64,000 bases of DNA from SPDF01 sp963812085 (GTDB taxonomy: Bacteria; Gemmatimonadota; Gemmatimonadetes; Gemmatimonadales; GWC2-71-9), in the NCBI GenBank assembly GCA_963812085.1, contig CAWETL010000009.1, positions 372,001 through 436,000 of the forward strand, in the 5' to 3' direction. Made by a program: the position numbers and the translations under genes. The notes under the pieces were generated by a model. It saw only the letters and a list, made by a program, of their open reading frames with translations. It had not been told where the DNA came from and did no database searches. This document shows, piece after piece, positions 33,100 through 42,289 of the stretch; the first letter of the stretch is position 1, and every line of letters begins with the position of its first letter.

Positions 33100-36075
33100 C
33101 TAGATGGCCGGCGCGAAACTCAACACCCACCGGAAGCCCACCTGGTCGGCGGGATGCGTATCCTGCGCCAGTGAGGGCACGCTCACCCACAGCGGCACGT
33201 CGAACCGCGTCACAAACGAAGTGCCGCCGATCTTGTGCGATGCGCTCACCCCGATGCCGGCGTCGCCGAACACGCGGAGCGGGCCGTAGGTGGCGCTTCC
33301 GGTCGGCGGATCGCTGAGCGCCACGTCGCCAAAGGCGCCGACGGTGACCTTGTTGAACAGGTGGGCGCCGTTCCGGAGGACGAGGGTGCGGTCGAGCTGG
33401 GCGTTGAGCGCGTAGGCCTGCCGCGCGCTCAGGCGCGGGTCGAGCCCGCGCATGTTGGCGCCGCCCGGCGCCTGGTAGTAGAACCCCGGGCGCACCAGCA
33501 GCGCGCCTTCGGAGCGCAGGAACGGATTGTACAGCTGCTCGTACGGGTCGGCCCCGCCGAGGTACACCTGCCGCTGCTTGACGAGCGCATCCTTGGCCAG
33601 GGCGATGCCGGCGTAGCCGCGGAACGCGACCGCCATCTTCTTGCCCAGCGGGCGGCGCGCGGTGCCCACCAGCGAGGCCCGAAGGTATCCCTGGGTGTCG
33701 TAGCGGTCCTGGGTGCTGACGCCGGGGCCCTGGTTGTCGTACATCACGCCGCCGCCGAGCGACCCGTTCGTCCCAAGCTGCCAGGCGCCGCTCCGGTTGC
33801 TCACGCCGCCGTAGAGCGTGGCCTCGACCGTGCCGGCGTCCTGGTAGTAGCCGGGGTCGAGGAACGCCATGTTGGTCGTCGTGACCCAGCGGAGGGAAAG
33901 CCCCTGGGTGACGGTGGGCCCGAAGGTGAAGTGGTCGCGCCGCTTCTTCTCGAGGATGACCGTGGCGCCGGCGCGCCCTTCCATCGAGAAGCCCTCGAAG
34001 ACCTGGCTCATGTTGGTCGAACGGAGTGCGGTCGGGTTCTTGACCCGGGCAAAGACGTCCAGCGTGCGCACCGGGTCGTCCGCGCCCCAGCCGGTGCCGC
34101 CGGTGATCGAGAGGACGTTCTGGTCGAACCGACCGAGATAGTCGCTCCGGCTCCGGAGGCCGAGCGTCACGCCGCCGGCGTCGTTGTACCAGCCCTCAGG
34201 TGCGAGGCCCAGCGTCATGTGGTCGCGGGCGGTCCTGGTGGAGAAGTAGGTGTCGAGGTACGGCTCGACCCGCCCCGGGTTGGAGAACAGCCCGAACGAC
34301 TTGTGGTTGTTGAGGAAGTTCCAGTCGCCGGTCTGGACCCTGGGGTCGAGCGTCACGCCCTTCGGCTCGCTGTTGGTGTGGACTTCCACCCACTCCCGCT
34401 CCGCCGTCCCGACCGACCGCACCGTGGCGGTGTCGGTGGCGCCTGCCACCTGCACCTCGACCGGAAGCTGCCGCGGCGCCTTCCGCAGCACTTCCACCCG
34501 GGTCGTCCAGCCGCCGTCGGGGTTCCGCGCCTTGCTCGTCCGCCCGACGGCGTAGTCGGTCAGGTCCACGGCGTGGAGTTGCTGGGCAAAGAACGGCCCC
34601 AGCGGCTGGCGTGACGTGGCCTCGGCCACGGCGCGAAAGCGATCCTCGTTCACGTGGCGCAGCTTCCACTGGGCGTAGTAGTTGTGGAGCACGTTCTGCA
34701 TCGTGGTGTCGCCAAGTACGTACTGCAGGCGGCGGAGGAACAGCTCGCCACCGGAATAGATGCTCATGTTGTAGGTGAAGAAGTCCCGGTAGTCGTTGCT
34801 CACCATGCTCGTGGGCTCGGCGTAGCCGTCGAGCTGCAGTCCCAGCAGGAAGCGTTCGGTGCCGGCCACGCCGCCGGCGCCGCCGTGAGCGTCGGCGAAC
34901 AGTCCTTCCTGGTAGGAGGTGAAGCCCTCGTCGAGCCATCCCTCACGCCATTCGTTGTTGGCCAGGATGCCCATCACGTAGTTGTGCCCGCCCTCGTGGA
35001 CGATCAGCCCCTGCCCTGCCGAGCCGTCCATGATCATCATGGGGAATTCGGTGCCGCCCCCCTCGATCCGGTGCACGTTGGTGAACTGCGGCCAGGGAAA
35101 CGTCCCGAAAGTCTGGTCCAGCCAGGCGAGGGCCGTTTCGGTGCGCTGGACGGCCACGCCACCGCCCCAGCTCTTCTCGTCGCCGGGTTGGTAGAGCACA
35201 TGGACCACGACGTTGCCCCACTTCCCGCCCTCGTAACGGTAGTCCGGATTGAGCGACATCGCGAAGTGGTGCACGTCCGCGGCGTACCAGGTGACGACCT
35301 TTCGCCCCGGGGCGGCGGACGCCGTGGCGCAGCCGAAGCGCGCCGGATCGCCGTAGAAATCGCGCCGGTAGTCGATCGGTCGGCCCGGCTGGCGGCTCGC
35401 GCGAGCCCAGCCCGGGTCGCCGCAGACGGGAACGCCCGTCGCACCGATCACCTCGTCCTCGGGCACGTCGAGCCGGACCAGGAAGGTGCCGAACTCCCCG
35501 TAGAACTCGCCGGCCGGGTACAGCGCGTGCTCCTCCCAGCCGTACTGGTCGTACACCACCACCCGCGGATACCACTGCGCAAAGTCGAAGGCCCGGCCTC
35601 GGCGCCCCTGCCGCCGCGGTGGGATGGAAGGCCGCGCGTCCCAGTTCATCTCGGCGACGAGCGAGTCTCCGGGCGCCAACGGACGGGGGAGCATGAACCG
35701 CACGATCGTGCTGTCGGGCGCGAAGGGATAGATGGCCTCGACCGGCTGGCCCATGATCCGCACGTTCCGGACGTGGTTGAAGCCGTAGTTCGGGTCCTTG
35801 AGGTCGTTGTACCGGCGATTGTGCTCCACCGAGTCCGCGGCGGCCCAGCGGCTCCCGGGACGGAAGGCGTTGAGGTAGAGATGGAAGCTCAGCTGGCGGA
35901 GGGTGTCCGGCGAGTTGTTCCGGTAGAGCACCTCCTGGCGCCCGCTCAGGACGCCCTTGGGCTCGTCGAGCGAGGCGTCGATCTGGTAGGCCACGAATTG
36001 CTGCCAGTACGGCGCGGGCCCGGTGCCGGGCGTGGCCTGCTGGAGGCTGGCGAGCGCAACGAGGGCGAGGAGCAT
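33100..36075 (-). CDS. Secreted M1-like zinc metallopeptidase with C-terminal beta-rich domain
   Basis: A 991-residue protein with a short signal-like N-terminus (MLLALVALASLQQA). About residues 30-240 form the M1 N-terminal beta saddle; the substrate-binding GGTEFPMMIM corresponds to GAMEN. The zinc site is IVHEGGHNYVMG followed after about 20 residues by WLDEGFTSYQEG (HExxH plus Glu). The last 350 residues are beta-rich and barrel-like (VKVGAFGDVALS-type strands, end FRWVLSFAPAI), possibly anchoring it in the outer membrane. Activity is likely extracytoplasmic peptide hydrolysis. The 3' end lies directly after the repeat cluster. Confidence 0.88.
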   Translation of the reverse strand: MLLALVALASLQQATPGTGPAPYWQQFVAYQIDASLDEPKGVLSGRQEVLYRNNSPDTLRQLSFHLYLNAFRPGSRWAAADSVEHNRRYNDLKDPNYGFNHVRNVRIMGQPVEAIYPFAPDSTIVRFMLPRPLAPGDSLVAEMNWDARPSIPPRRQGRRGRAFDFAQWYPRVVVYDQYGWEEHALYPAGEFYGEFGTFLVRLDVPEDEVIGATGVPVCGDPGWARASRQPGRPIDYRRDFYGDPARFGCATASAAPGRKVVTWYAADVHHFAMSLNPDYRYEGGKWGNVVVHVLYQPGDEKSWGGGVAVQRTETALAWLDQTFGTFPWPQFTNVHRIEGGGTEFPMMIMDGSAGQGLIVHEGGHNYVMGILANNEWREGWLDEGFTSYQEGLFADAHGGAGGVAGTERFLLGLQLDGYAEPTSMVSNDYRDFFTYNMSIYSGGELFLRRLQYVLGDTTMQNVLHNYYAQWKLRHVNEDRFRAVAEATSRQPLGPFFAQQLHAVDLTDYAVGRTSKARNPDGGWTTRVEVLRKAPRQLPVEVQVAGATDTATVRSVGTAEREWVEVHTNSEPKGVTLDPRVQTGDWNFLNNHKSFGLFSNPGRVEPYLDTYFSTRTARDHMTLGLAPEGWYNDAGGVTLGLRSRSDYLGRFDQNVLSITGGTGWGADDPVRTLDVFARVKNPTALRSTNMSQVFEGFSMEGRAGATVILEKKRRDHFTFGPTVTQGLSLRWVTTTNMAFLDPGYYQDAGTVEATLYGGVSNRSGAWQLGTNGSLGGGVMYDNQGPGVSTQDRYDTQGYLRASLVGTARRPLGKKMAVAFRGYAGIALAKDALVKQRQVYLGGADPYEQLYNPFLRSEGALLVRPGFYYQAPGGANMRGLDPRLSARQAYALNAQLDRTLVLRNGAHLFNKVTVGAFGDVALSDPPTGSATYGPLRVFGDAGIGVSASHKIGGTSFVTRFDVPLWVSVPSLAQDTHPADQVGFRWVLSFAPAI

Positions 36076-36108
36076 CGTCGAGTCCGGGGTGAGAGCTGAG
36101 TCGGGTTT

Positions 36109-36145
36109 CGAAAAGTAAACAGGCCCACCCGCTGGGGTGAGCCCG
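36109..36145 (-). terminator. Rho-independent terminator after atpH
   Basis: On the minus strand a stem GGGCTCACCC / GGGTGGGCC with a short loop is followed by TGTTTACTTTT. It lies 22 bases beyond the atpH stop and before the M1-peptidase start. It marks the end of this ATP synthase operon. Confidence 0.8.
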
Positions 36146-36166
36146 TTCCATACGTCCGGGAGGCGG

Positions 36167-36703
36167 CTAGCGATTCAGCAGCTGCCGCCGGAGCATGATG
36201 AGCTTGCGCCGGAGCGAGCCGTCGTGCACCCGGTCGCCGATGCGGACCAGCGCGCCGCCCAGCACGGCGGGATCCGCCGAGAAGCCCACCAGCGCCTCCT
36301 TGCCGAGCGCCGTGGTGAGGGCGGCGGCGATCTGTTTCTGGAGCGGGGCGTCAGCGTCGTGTGCCAGCGTCACGCCGACCCGCACCCGGTTGAGCTTGCC
36401 GTCGACCAGCCCGGTGTAGGCCTCCGAGATCTCGGCCAGCATGCCCTGCCGGTTACGCTTGACCAGCGCCTGCAGGAACAGGACGAACGGCTTCGGTGCG
36501 TCCGGCAGGGTGTTCGCGAGGAGCCGCGCCTTGGCCGCCTTGGACACCCGGGGCGACATCAGCACCCCCTGCGCGTTCGGCGTGGCGGACACGGCGCCCG
36601 CCAGCCCCTCGAGGAGCGCGCCGTACCGCACGCTCTCCCCCTGCGCCTCGCCGAGCTCGAAGAGCGCCTCGGCGTAGTTCCGGGCGATCACCTCGTGCTT
36701 CAC
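36167..36703 (-). CDS. atpH: F1F0-ATP synthase delta subunit
   Basis: A 178-residue delta subunit (OSCP-like), which links the F1 head to the b-subunit stalk. The N-terminal domain starts with MKHEVIARNYAEALFELG, the middle has ARLLANTLPDAPKPFVLFLQALVKRNR, and the conserved C-terminal part has DPAVLGGALVRIGDRVHDGSLRRKLIMLR. The start overlaps atpF by 4 bases. In most genomes atpA follows; here a terminator and a peptidase gene follow instead, so the F1 alpha, gamma, beta and epsilon genes are encoded elsewhere. Confidence 0.94.
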   Translation of the reverse strand: MKHEVIARNYAEALFELGEAQGESVRYGALLEGLAGAVSATPNAQGVLMSPRVSKAAKARLLANTLPDAPKPFVLFLQALVKRNRQGMLAEISEAYTGLVDGKLNRVRVGVTLAHDADAPLQKQIAAALTTALGKEALVGFSADPAVLGGALVRIGDRVHDGSLRRKLIMLRRQLLNR

Positions 36704-37242
36704 TGCGGCGACTCCAGGCTCGCGAGGTAGTCGATGACGATCTTCTTGTCCGCGTCGGCGCCGAGCCGCTCGCCGATCAGCTTGGAGGCCGCCGCCAGCG
36801 ACAGGTCCACCGCCTCGCGGCGGAGTTCCTGGCGCGCCTTCTCTCCCTCGGCGGCGATTTCCCGCCGCGCGCGAGCCAGCAGCTGTTCCTGCTCGTCCCG
36901 CGTCTTCTGGACCGCGATCGAGCGTTCCTTCTCCGAAGCCGCCTTGGCCTCGGCCATCACGGCCTGGGCCTGCGTGCGCGCCTCACCGAGCAGCTTCTGC
37001 TGCTCGGCGAGGAGCGCCGTGGCCTTCGCGTGCGCCTGCTCCGCCTCCTCCAGGTGGCGACGGATGGTCTGCTCGCGCTCCTCGGTGACGGTGAGGATGG
37101 CCGGCCAGGCGTACTTCTTCAGCAGGAAGTAGAGGGCGATGAAGACCACCCACGTCCAGAAGAAGAGCCCGAAGTTCACCTCGAAGGGCGACGCCGGGGC
37201 CCCGCTGGCACCCTCCGATACGACGAGCAGCGCGGAGTACAT
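36700..37242 (-). CDS. atpF: F0 subunit b of ATP synthase
   Basis: A 180-residue b subunit. One hydrophobic helix (about residues 25-45, FFWTWVVFIALYFLLKKYAW) is followed by a long charged helix (residues 50-170, rich in Glu, Lys, Ala and Arg) that forms the peripheral stalk coiled coil. The length is normal. It lies 9 bases downstream of atpE and overlaps atpH by four bases. No second b' gene is present. Confidence 0.93.
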   Translation of the reverse strand: MYSALLVVSEGASGAPASPFEVNFGLFFWTWVVFIALYFLLKKYAWPAILTVTEEREQTIRRHLEEAEQAHAKATALLAEQQKLLGEARTQAQAVMAEAKAASEKERSIAVQKTRDEQEQLLARARREIAAEGEKARQELRREAVDLSLAAASKLIGERLGADADKKIVIDYLASLESPQ

Positions 37243-37251
37243 GGAACCGCC

Positions 37252-37551
37252 TTACGCGATGAGCTTGAACAGCAGGGCGAACACCAGCGCGATGATCGTG
37301 GCGCCCTCGAGGAGCACGGCGATCAGGAGCGCGGCGCCGCGGATTTCGCCGGCCGCTTCGGGCTGGCGGGCGATCGCTTCGGCGGCCTGGCCACCGATCC
37401 GGCCGAGGCCGATGCCGGCGCCCAGCACGGCCAGCCCGATGCCGATGCCGGCGCCGAGGAGGGCGTTGGTGTTCTTGGCGGCCGCGATGAAGTCGGCGCC
37501 CGACGGCCCGCCGTTGGCGGCCGCGTCCTGGATGAGGCTGAGGAGGAACAT
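37252..37551 (-). CDS. atpE: F0 subunit c of ATP synthase
   Basis: A 99-residue c subunit with two membrane helices joined by the polar loop ARQPE. The ion-binding carboxylate is the Glu in LLEGATIIALVFALL of helix 2. The residues that give Na+ specificity in Ilyobacter (Gln in helix 1, Ser next to Glu) are Leu and Gly here, so a proton type is expected. The N-terminus is longer than usual (about 25 residues before helix 1). ATG 37551 has a weak AGGA upstream. The gap to atpB (37552-37850) holds a repeat pair. Confidence 0.93.
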   Translation of the reverse strand: MFLLSLIQDAAANGGPSGADFIAAAKNTNALLGAGIGIGLAVLGAGIGLGRIGGQAAEAIARQPEAAGEIRGAALLIAVLLEGATIIALVFALLFKLIA

Positions 37552-37743
37552 GTGTCGATCCTGTTCAATGAGTGGAGATGTCTGGTTGTCGCGCCACCCG
37601 GTCCGGCGCCGCGTCTCCCGCGCGGCCCATCCCGGCGGCCCGCCATCGGCTCCTCGCGGAGCCAGCGGGCGCATCATCCGCCGTCCGGCGGACTACGATC
37701 AACCCCGGCGGCGGCAGCGCGCGGCGCCGGGGGCCCTGCCTTC

Positions 37744-37826
37744 TGTCATTGCGAGGAGGCCCCTCGGGGCCGACGAAGCAACCTCGGGCCAGATTGCTTC
37801 GGCCACCACGTGGCCTCGCAATGACA
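37744..37826. repeat. Palindromic repeat pair inside the ATP synthase operon
   Basis: Arm B (37744-37786) and inverted arm A (37791-37826) lie within the 299-base gap between atpB and atpE; the orientation is reversed relative to other pairs. Hairpins: GGCCCC-TCG-GGGCC and GGCCAC-CAC-GTGGCC. The rest of the gap (37552-37743) holds GC-rich sequence in which I see no gene. Confidence 0.9.
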
Positions 37827-37850
37827 CAAGCGAACTGTGCTGCGCACTCC

Positions 37851-38711
37851 CTAGTGCTCGTGCTGCATCAGCCCGATGAACACGGCCGACAGCAGCGCAA
37901 AGACGTACGCCTGCAGGAACGCCACGATCAGCTCCAGCATCATCACGCCGACCGTCAGAAGCGCGGTCATGATCCCGATGGCCCAGTTCCAGCCCTGGAT
38001 GCCGCCGAAGAGGAAGATGATGCCGAAGAGCGACAGGATCACGAAGTGGCCGGCGGTCATGTTGCCGAAGAGACGGACCGCCAGCGCAAACGGCTTGACC
38101 AGCTTGCTGACGATCTCGATCGGGGCCATGAAGATCGTGAACGCCAACGCCCCGGGTCCATGCATTCCCGGCACGTGCGGGAAGATCGTCCCCAGGTAGC
38201 CCTTGGCCCCCAGCTTGACCATCCCGCCGACCTCGATCGTCAGGAAGACCAGGATCGCCAGCGAGGCCGTCACCGCCAGGTTGCCGGTGGGCGAGGCGCC
38301 CCAGGGCAGCAGGCCGAGCAGGTTGGAATAGAGAATGAAGAAGAAGAGCGCCATGATGAGCGGGGCGAACTTCGCGCCAGTCTCGCCGATGTTGGCGATG
38401 GCGATGTCGTTCCGGACGAAGAGGACCAGCCCTTCCATGGCCGCCGCGAAGCCCTTCGGCGCCTTTTCCCCCGCCCGCTGCCGGCGGAGCGAACGTCCGG
38501 CCAGGAACATCGTCAGGAAGACGAGTGCCGCCGCCAGGATCAGGAAGACGACGTGCTTGGTGGGCGAGAGATTGAGCGTCAGCGGCCCGAGGTGCACGTC
38601 GGGCCACCGGGGAAGGTGGATCGTGCCGATCGGGTAGAACTCGATCGTCCAGGCGTCCGCCGTGTGGTGGAGCACCATTTCGCCGATGTCGGGGGCCTGG
38701 CCAGCAATCAT
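37851..38711 (-). CDS. atpB: F0 subunit a of ATP synthase
   Basis: A 286-residue polytopic a subunit that forms the proton half-channels next to the c ring. The essential Arg lies in KPFALAVRLFGNMTAGH near residue 208; the C-terminal LELIVAFLQAYVFALLSAVFIG is also diagnostic. Five or six hydrophobic helices and a long N-terminal periplasmic segment are present. The ATG at 38711 overlaps the upstream gene's stop (ATGA). The large gap to atpE, filled with a repeat, is unusual for this operon. Confidence 0.95.
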   Translation of the reverse strand: MIAGQAPDIGEMVLHHTADAWTIEFYPIGTIHLPRWPDVHLGPLTLNLSPTKHVVFLILAAALVFLTMFLAGRSLRRQRAGEKAPKGFAAAMEGLVLFVRNDIAIANIGETGAKFAPLIMALFFFILYSNLLGLLPWGASPTGNLAVTASLAILVFLTIEVGGMVKLGAKGYLGTIFPHVPGMHGPGALAFTIFMAPIEIVSKLVKPFALAVRLFGNMTAGHFVILSLFGIIFLFGGIQGWNWAIGIMTALLTVGVMMLELIVAFLQAYVFALLSAVFIGLMQHEH

Positions 38712-39049
38712 CGTATCGTCCGTAGGTCCGAGAACATCAGGGGGATCAACACCCCCACGAACGCCAGCGCCGTCGGGAGCGGCGGAAAGAACACCCGGTC
38801 GGCCAGCACCGCCACCAGGAAGAGCATCACCCCGAGCATCCGGAGGCCCATGCCGAGGCCCCACGCCTTGAGGAGCCGCTCGAAGGGCTGGCCGGCGGCC
38901 CGCCCGAGGAGCCCCGACGCCGCCACCTGGATGGCCGTGGCCACACTGCCGAAGAGGAGCGCCGCCGGCAGGACCGCTCGCCCAAACGCCCAGGCCAGGA
39001 GGCCGCTCACGACGGCCGTCAGCACCATCCCGAGCTTCAGCGCCTTCAC
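38708..39049 (-). CDS. Small membrane protein in the AtpI position
   Basis: A 113-residue protein with about four hydrophobic helices (ALKLGMVLTAVVSGLLAWAF, LPAALLFGSVATAIQVAAS and two near the end). AtpI-like proteins help assemble the c ring or Mg2+ supply; the call is by position and topology, as similarity is weak. GTG start at 39049 overlapping the atpZ stop by four bases is chosen. It overlaps atpB by 4 bases. Confidence 0.65.
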   Translation of the reverse strand: MKALKLGMVLTAVVSGLLAWAFGRAVLPAALLFGSVATAIQVAASGLLGRAAGQPFERLLKAWGLGMGLRMLGVMLFLVAVLADRVFFPPLPTALAFVGVLIPLMFSDLRTIR

Positions 39050-39321
39050 GGTGCGCGCCGCCCGAACTTCCGCTTCGGTGCGGGGTGCTCGGCGTCGTAC
39101 TCCTTTTCGTCGGCCTGGAGCTTCCAGTACACGTTGAGGAAGCTCAGCACCGAACCGAGGAGGGTGCCGGCCACCGTCAGGACCGGCATCCACCCGAGCC
39201 AGCGATCGAGCAGGAACCCCATCCCCATGAAGAGGATGATCCCGCCGGCAAAGGTGAGGCCGAGGGAGACGTACTTGTACCCCTCCCCCATCTCCCGGGG
39301 AGACCCCAACGGCTCTTTCAT
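39046..39321 (-). CDS. AtpZ/AtpI family protein
   Basis: A 91-residue protein with two hydrophobic helices separated by a charged turn: YKYVSLGLTFAGGIILFMGMGFLLDRWLG and MPVLTVAGTLLGSVLSFLNVYWKL. This GxGxxLDRWLG pattern is the AtpZ/AtpI (DUF4491-like hairpin) signature seen at the head of atp operons. It begins almost at the predicted transcription start (see the promoter at 39330-39358). It is the first gene of the operon atpZ, atpI, atpB, atpE, atpF, atpH. Confidence 0.8.
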   Translation of the reverse strand: MKEPLGSPREMGEGYKYVSLGLTFAGGIILFMGMGFLLDRWLGWMPVLTVAGTLLGSVLSFLNVYWKLQADEKEYDAEHPAPKRKFGRRAP

Positions 39322-39329
39322 CGGGGCCA

Positions 39330-39358
39330 AAATTACCCGCTTGTGAAAAATTTCGCAA
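39330..39358 (-). promoter_or_regulatory. Sigma-70-type promoter of the ATP synthase operon
   Basis: On the minus strand TTGCGA (39353-39358) and TAATTT (39330-39335) are separated by exactly 17 bases, in an AT-rich patch unlike its surroundings. Transcription would begin a few bases before the atpZ ATG at 39321, so the message would be nearly leaderless; no SD is visible. Confidence 0.65.
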
Positions 39359-39457
39359 GCAACTTTTGGCCCCCGGATTTGACTTCCGCGGAGCCACCGG
39401 GAGATTGCCGCTGTCAGGGCCCGTGCGGGGCGCTGGACCCCCTCCAGGAGGTCTCTA

Positions 39458-39916
39458 ATGATCCGGAAACTGTTCCTCGCCGTGGGCCTCGCGGCCCTCG
39501 TCACCGTCCCCCTTCACGCCCAGGACAGCGCGGCCGTCGCCAAGGCGATCAACGACCTCGAAGGCCAGTGGGCCGTCTCCCTGGCGGCCGCGCAACTGGA
39601 CCGCGGTCGAGACGTTCCTGGCGCCCGACTACATGGCCACCGACGGCACCGGGAAGCGGATCGAACCGGACCACCTACCTCGCCGAGCCTGAGCGATGCG
39701 GGGTGAAGTACTCCAACGTCACGAACGGCGCCTACACCGTCGTGGTGAGCGGCAATACCGCAGTCCACCTCGGCGAGGGCACGCTTTACCGTGAAGAGCA
39801 AGAAGGGCAAGGTGTCGCACATCCGGATCAGGTCTGGACCGACACCTGGGTCCGGCAGGCCAACGGACATGTGGCTCTGCATCGCGAGCCAGTGGGTGGA
39901 GCACAAGGTGAAGTAA
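39458..39916 (+). pseudogene. Secreted DUF4440/SnoaL-like protein, broken by frameshifts
   Basis: A gene for a small secreted NTF2-fold protein can be pieced together from changing frames. It starts with a signal peptide (MIRKLFLAVGLAALVTVPLHAQ) behind a good SD (AGGAGGT). The frame continues to about 39600, moves by one near 39600 (ETFLAPDYMATDGTGKRIE), again near 39660 (YLAEPERCGVKYSNV), and at least twice more before the end ASQWVEHKVK and a TAA at 39914-39916. Segments such as YMATDGTG and the C-terminal ASQW are typical of DUF4440. At least four single-base indels are implied, real decay or assembly error. The remaining bases to moxR show a GC-rich hairpin near 39940. Confidence 0.65.
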
Positions 39917-40017
39917 CTCTAGCGCGCGGGGCCCGGGCCTGCCCTTCGGGCCCGTCCCGGTGCAACTTTCCCTCACGGCACGCCGTAGCGCACTGAACAC
40001 CCCGACCGTGAGTGGAC

Positions 40018-41031
<1,014 letters not shown>

Positions 41032-41062
41032 CGCGGCGGGGCAGCGGGGCAGCGGGTCAGGA

Positions 41063-41102
41063 AATGCAGAAGGGGCGCACGGCTGTGCGCCCCTTCTGCA
41101 TT
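41063..41102. terminator. Perfect 18-bp hairpin between convergent genes
   Basis: AATGCAGAAGGGGCGCAC and its exact complement are separated by GGCT. No U-tract follows, but the position between the stops of moxR and the opposite lipoprotein gene suits a bidirectional terminator. Its core GGGGCGCAC/GTGCGCCCC recurs at 51983-52006, and both copies follow a GGGGCAGCG repeat, so it may also be a dispersed element. Confidence 0.7.
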
Positions 41103-41127
41103 CCGGGCTTCGATCCGTCGGCGGCGG

Positions 41128-42015
41128 TCAGCTGGCCGGGAGGTACTGGTCGGTGTGGGTGCCGCAGCCGGTCCAGGTCACGCGGACGTTGCCGCCGGTG
41201 CCCCGGGCGTCGAGCACGCCGGCCACGATGCCGCCGCACGTCGTGTCGTAGGCCAGCGGCGTGATGGTGGTGAGCTCCAGCGCGTGATTCTCCCGGCTGG
41301 AGGAAACCCGCCAGGCGCCGTTGATGTCGATGGTGCCGTTGGGGAGGGGGCTGCCCCACGCAATGGGGGTGCCGCCGGAGGTGAAGCTCACCGTGAGGTC
41401 GTTGGCCAGCGAGGCGCGCTCGCCGTTGACGGTGAGGACGAAGTTGTAGTTCTGGTCGAGCGAGAGGGCGTCGCTGGTGCCGCGGAGGCCCCAGTTGCCG
41501 TCCATCACGAGCTGGAGGATGGGGCTCGAGGCGCCGTTCTGGAAGTACTGCGCAGCGAGGTTGTTGATGTGCAGGTCGTAGCCGGCGGTGAGGCCCGGAT
41601 CGGTCACCACGACGCTGCCGGTCACCACGCTGCGGTTGCCCTCGATGTCGGTCTGGGTGCAGTCGGCGGCGGTGAAGCTCCAGGTGGCGTTGTCGGGGAC
41701 GCCGTCGCCGTCGGTGTCGGTCAGGCTGCTGGCGGCGGGGCAGTTCGGCAGCGAATCCGGCGGGGTGAACTGGATTCCGCCGGCGATGGCGCGGCCGCGG
41801 CTGAAGAACATCGGGAAGCCCAGGCCGAACTGGGGGACCGACGGCGTGAGGGCGCCGATGGCCAGATCGGCGGTGCTCGCCATCGCGGAGCCCACCGGTG
41901 CGGCAGACTGCGCGGTCAGCGGGTCGTTGGTGGGGCTGTTGGAATCGCTGCAGGCGCCGAGGCCGAGGGTGCCGAGGACGAGCAGGCCGGCCAGGCCGCG
42001 GGACGTATTGAGCAT
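41128..42015 (-). CDS. Secreted lipoprotein, unknown function
   Basis: A 295-residue lipoprotein. The N-terminal signal MLNTSRGLAGLLVLGTLGLGAC ends in a lipobox (LGLGAC), so the Cys would be acylated and the protein anchored in the membrane. The mature part is beta-rich and contains DTDGDGVPDN, a Ca2+-binding thrombospondin-type loop pattern. I recognise no family. ATG 42015 is preceded by GGAG at a suitable distance. It is divergent from the BTAD regulator. Confidence 0.72.
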   Translation of the reverse strand: MLNTSRGLAGLLVLGTLGLGACSDSNSPTNDPLTAQSAAPVGSAMASTADLAIGALTPSVPQFGLGFPMFFSRGRAIAGGIQFTPPDSLPNCPAASSLTDTDGDGVPDNATWSFTAADCTQTDIEGNRSVVTGSVVVTDPGLTAGYDLHINNLAAQYFQNGASSPILQLVMDGNWGLRGTSDALSLDQNYNFVLTVNGERASLANDLTVSFTSGGTPIAWGSPLPNGTIDINGAWRVSSSRENHALELTTITPLAYDTTCGGIVAGVLDARGTGGNVRVTWTGCGTHTDQYLPAS

Positions 42016-42206
42016 GCAAGCATCTCCGTCGTTGGGGGCGCGCCGGGGGAGGGCGCCGGGTGTTTCCGAGCGGGGACAATTTAGCCAAGCGGGACGAGAG
42101 GCAGCAACAACGGGGCCGAGGGAGTGATGCAAGGCGCTGCAGCATGGAATTGTGCTCGATGAGGTCGGATGGGACCACGGAGAGGACGACGGCAATATTG
42201 CAGGCT

Positions 42207-42222
42207 CTCGACCAGGGTCGAG
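42207..42222. promoter_or_regulatory. Inverted repeat upstream of the BTAD regulator
   Basis: CTCGACC-AG-GGTCGAG is a perfect 7-bp inverted repeat with a 2-base centre, about 40-70 bases before the regulator's start. TTGACT follows at 42229-42234. It may be an operator for autoregulation or a hairpin; the surrounding 42016-42259 interval shows no gene. Confidence 0.4.
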
Positions 42223-42289
42223 CGCCGAGTTGACTGCTAGTTGAGCCCTCGGCTGTACGATGTCCGTGTCTCGCGAATCGGAGCCCCCG

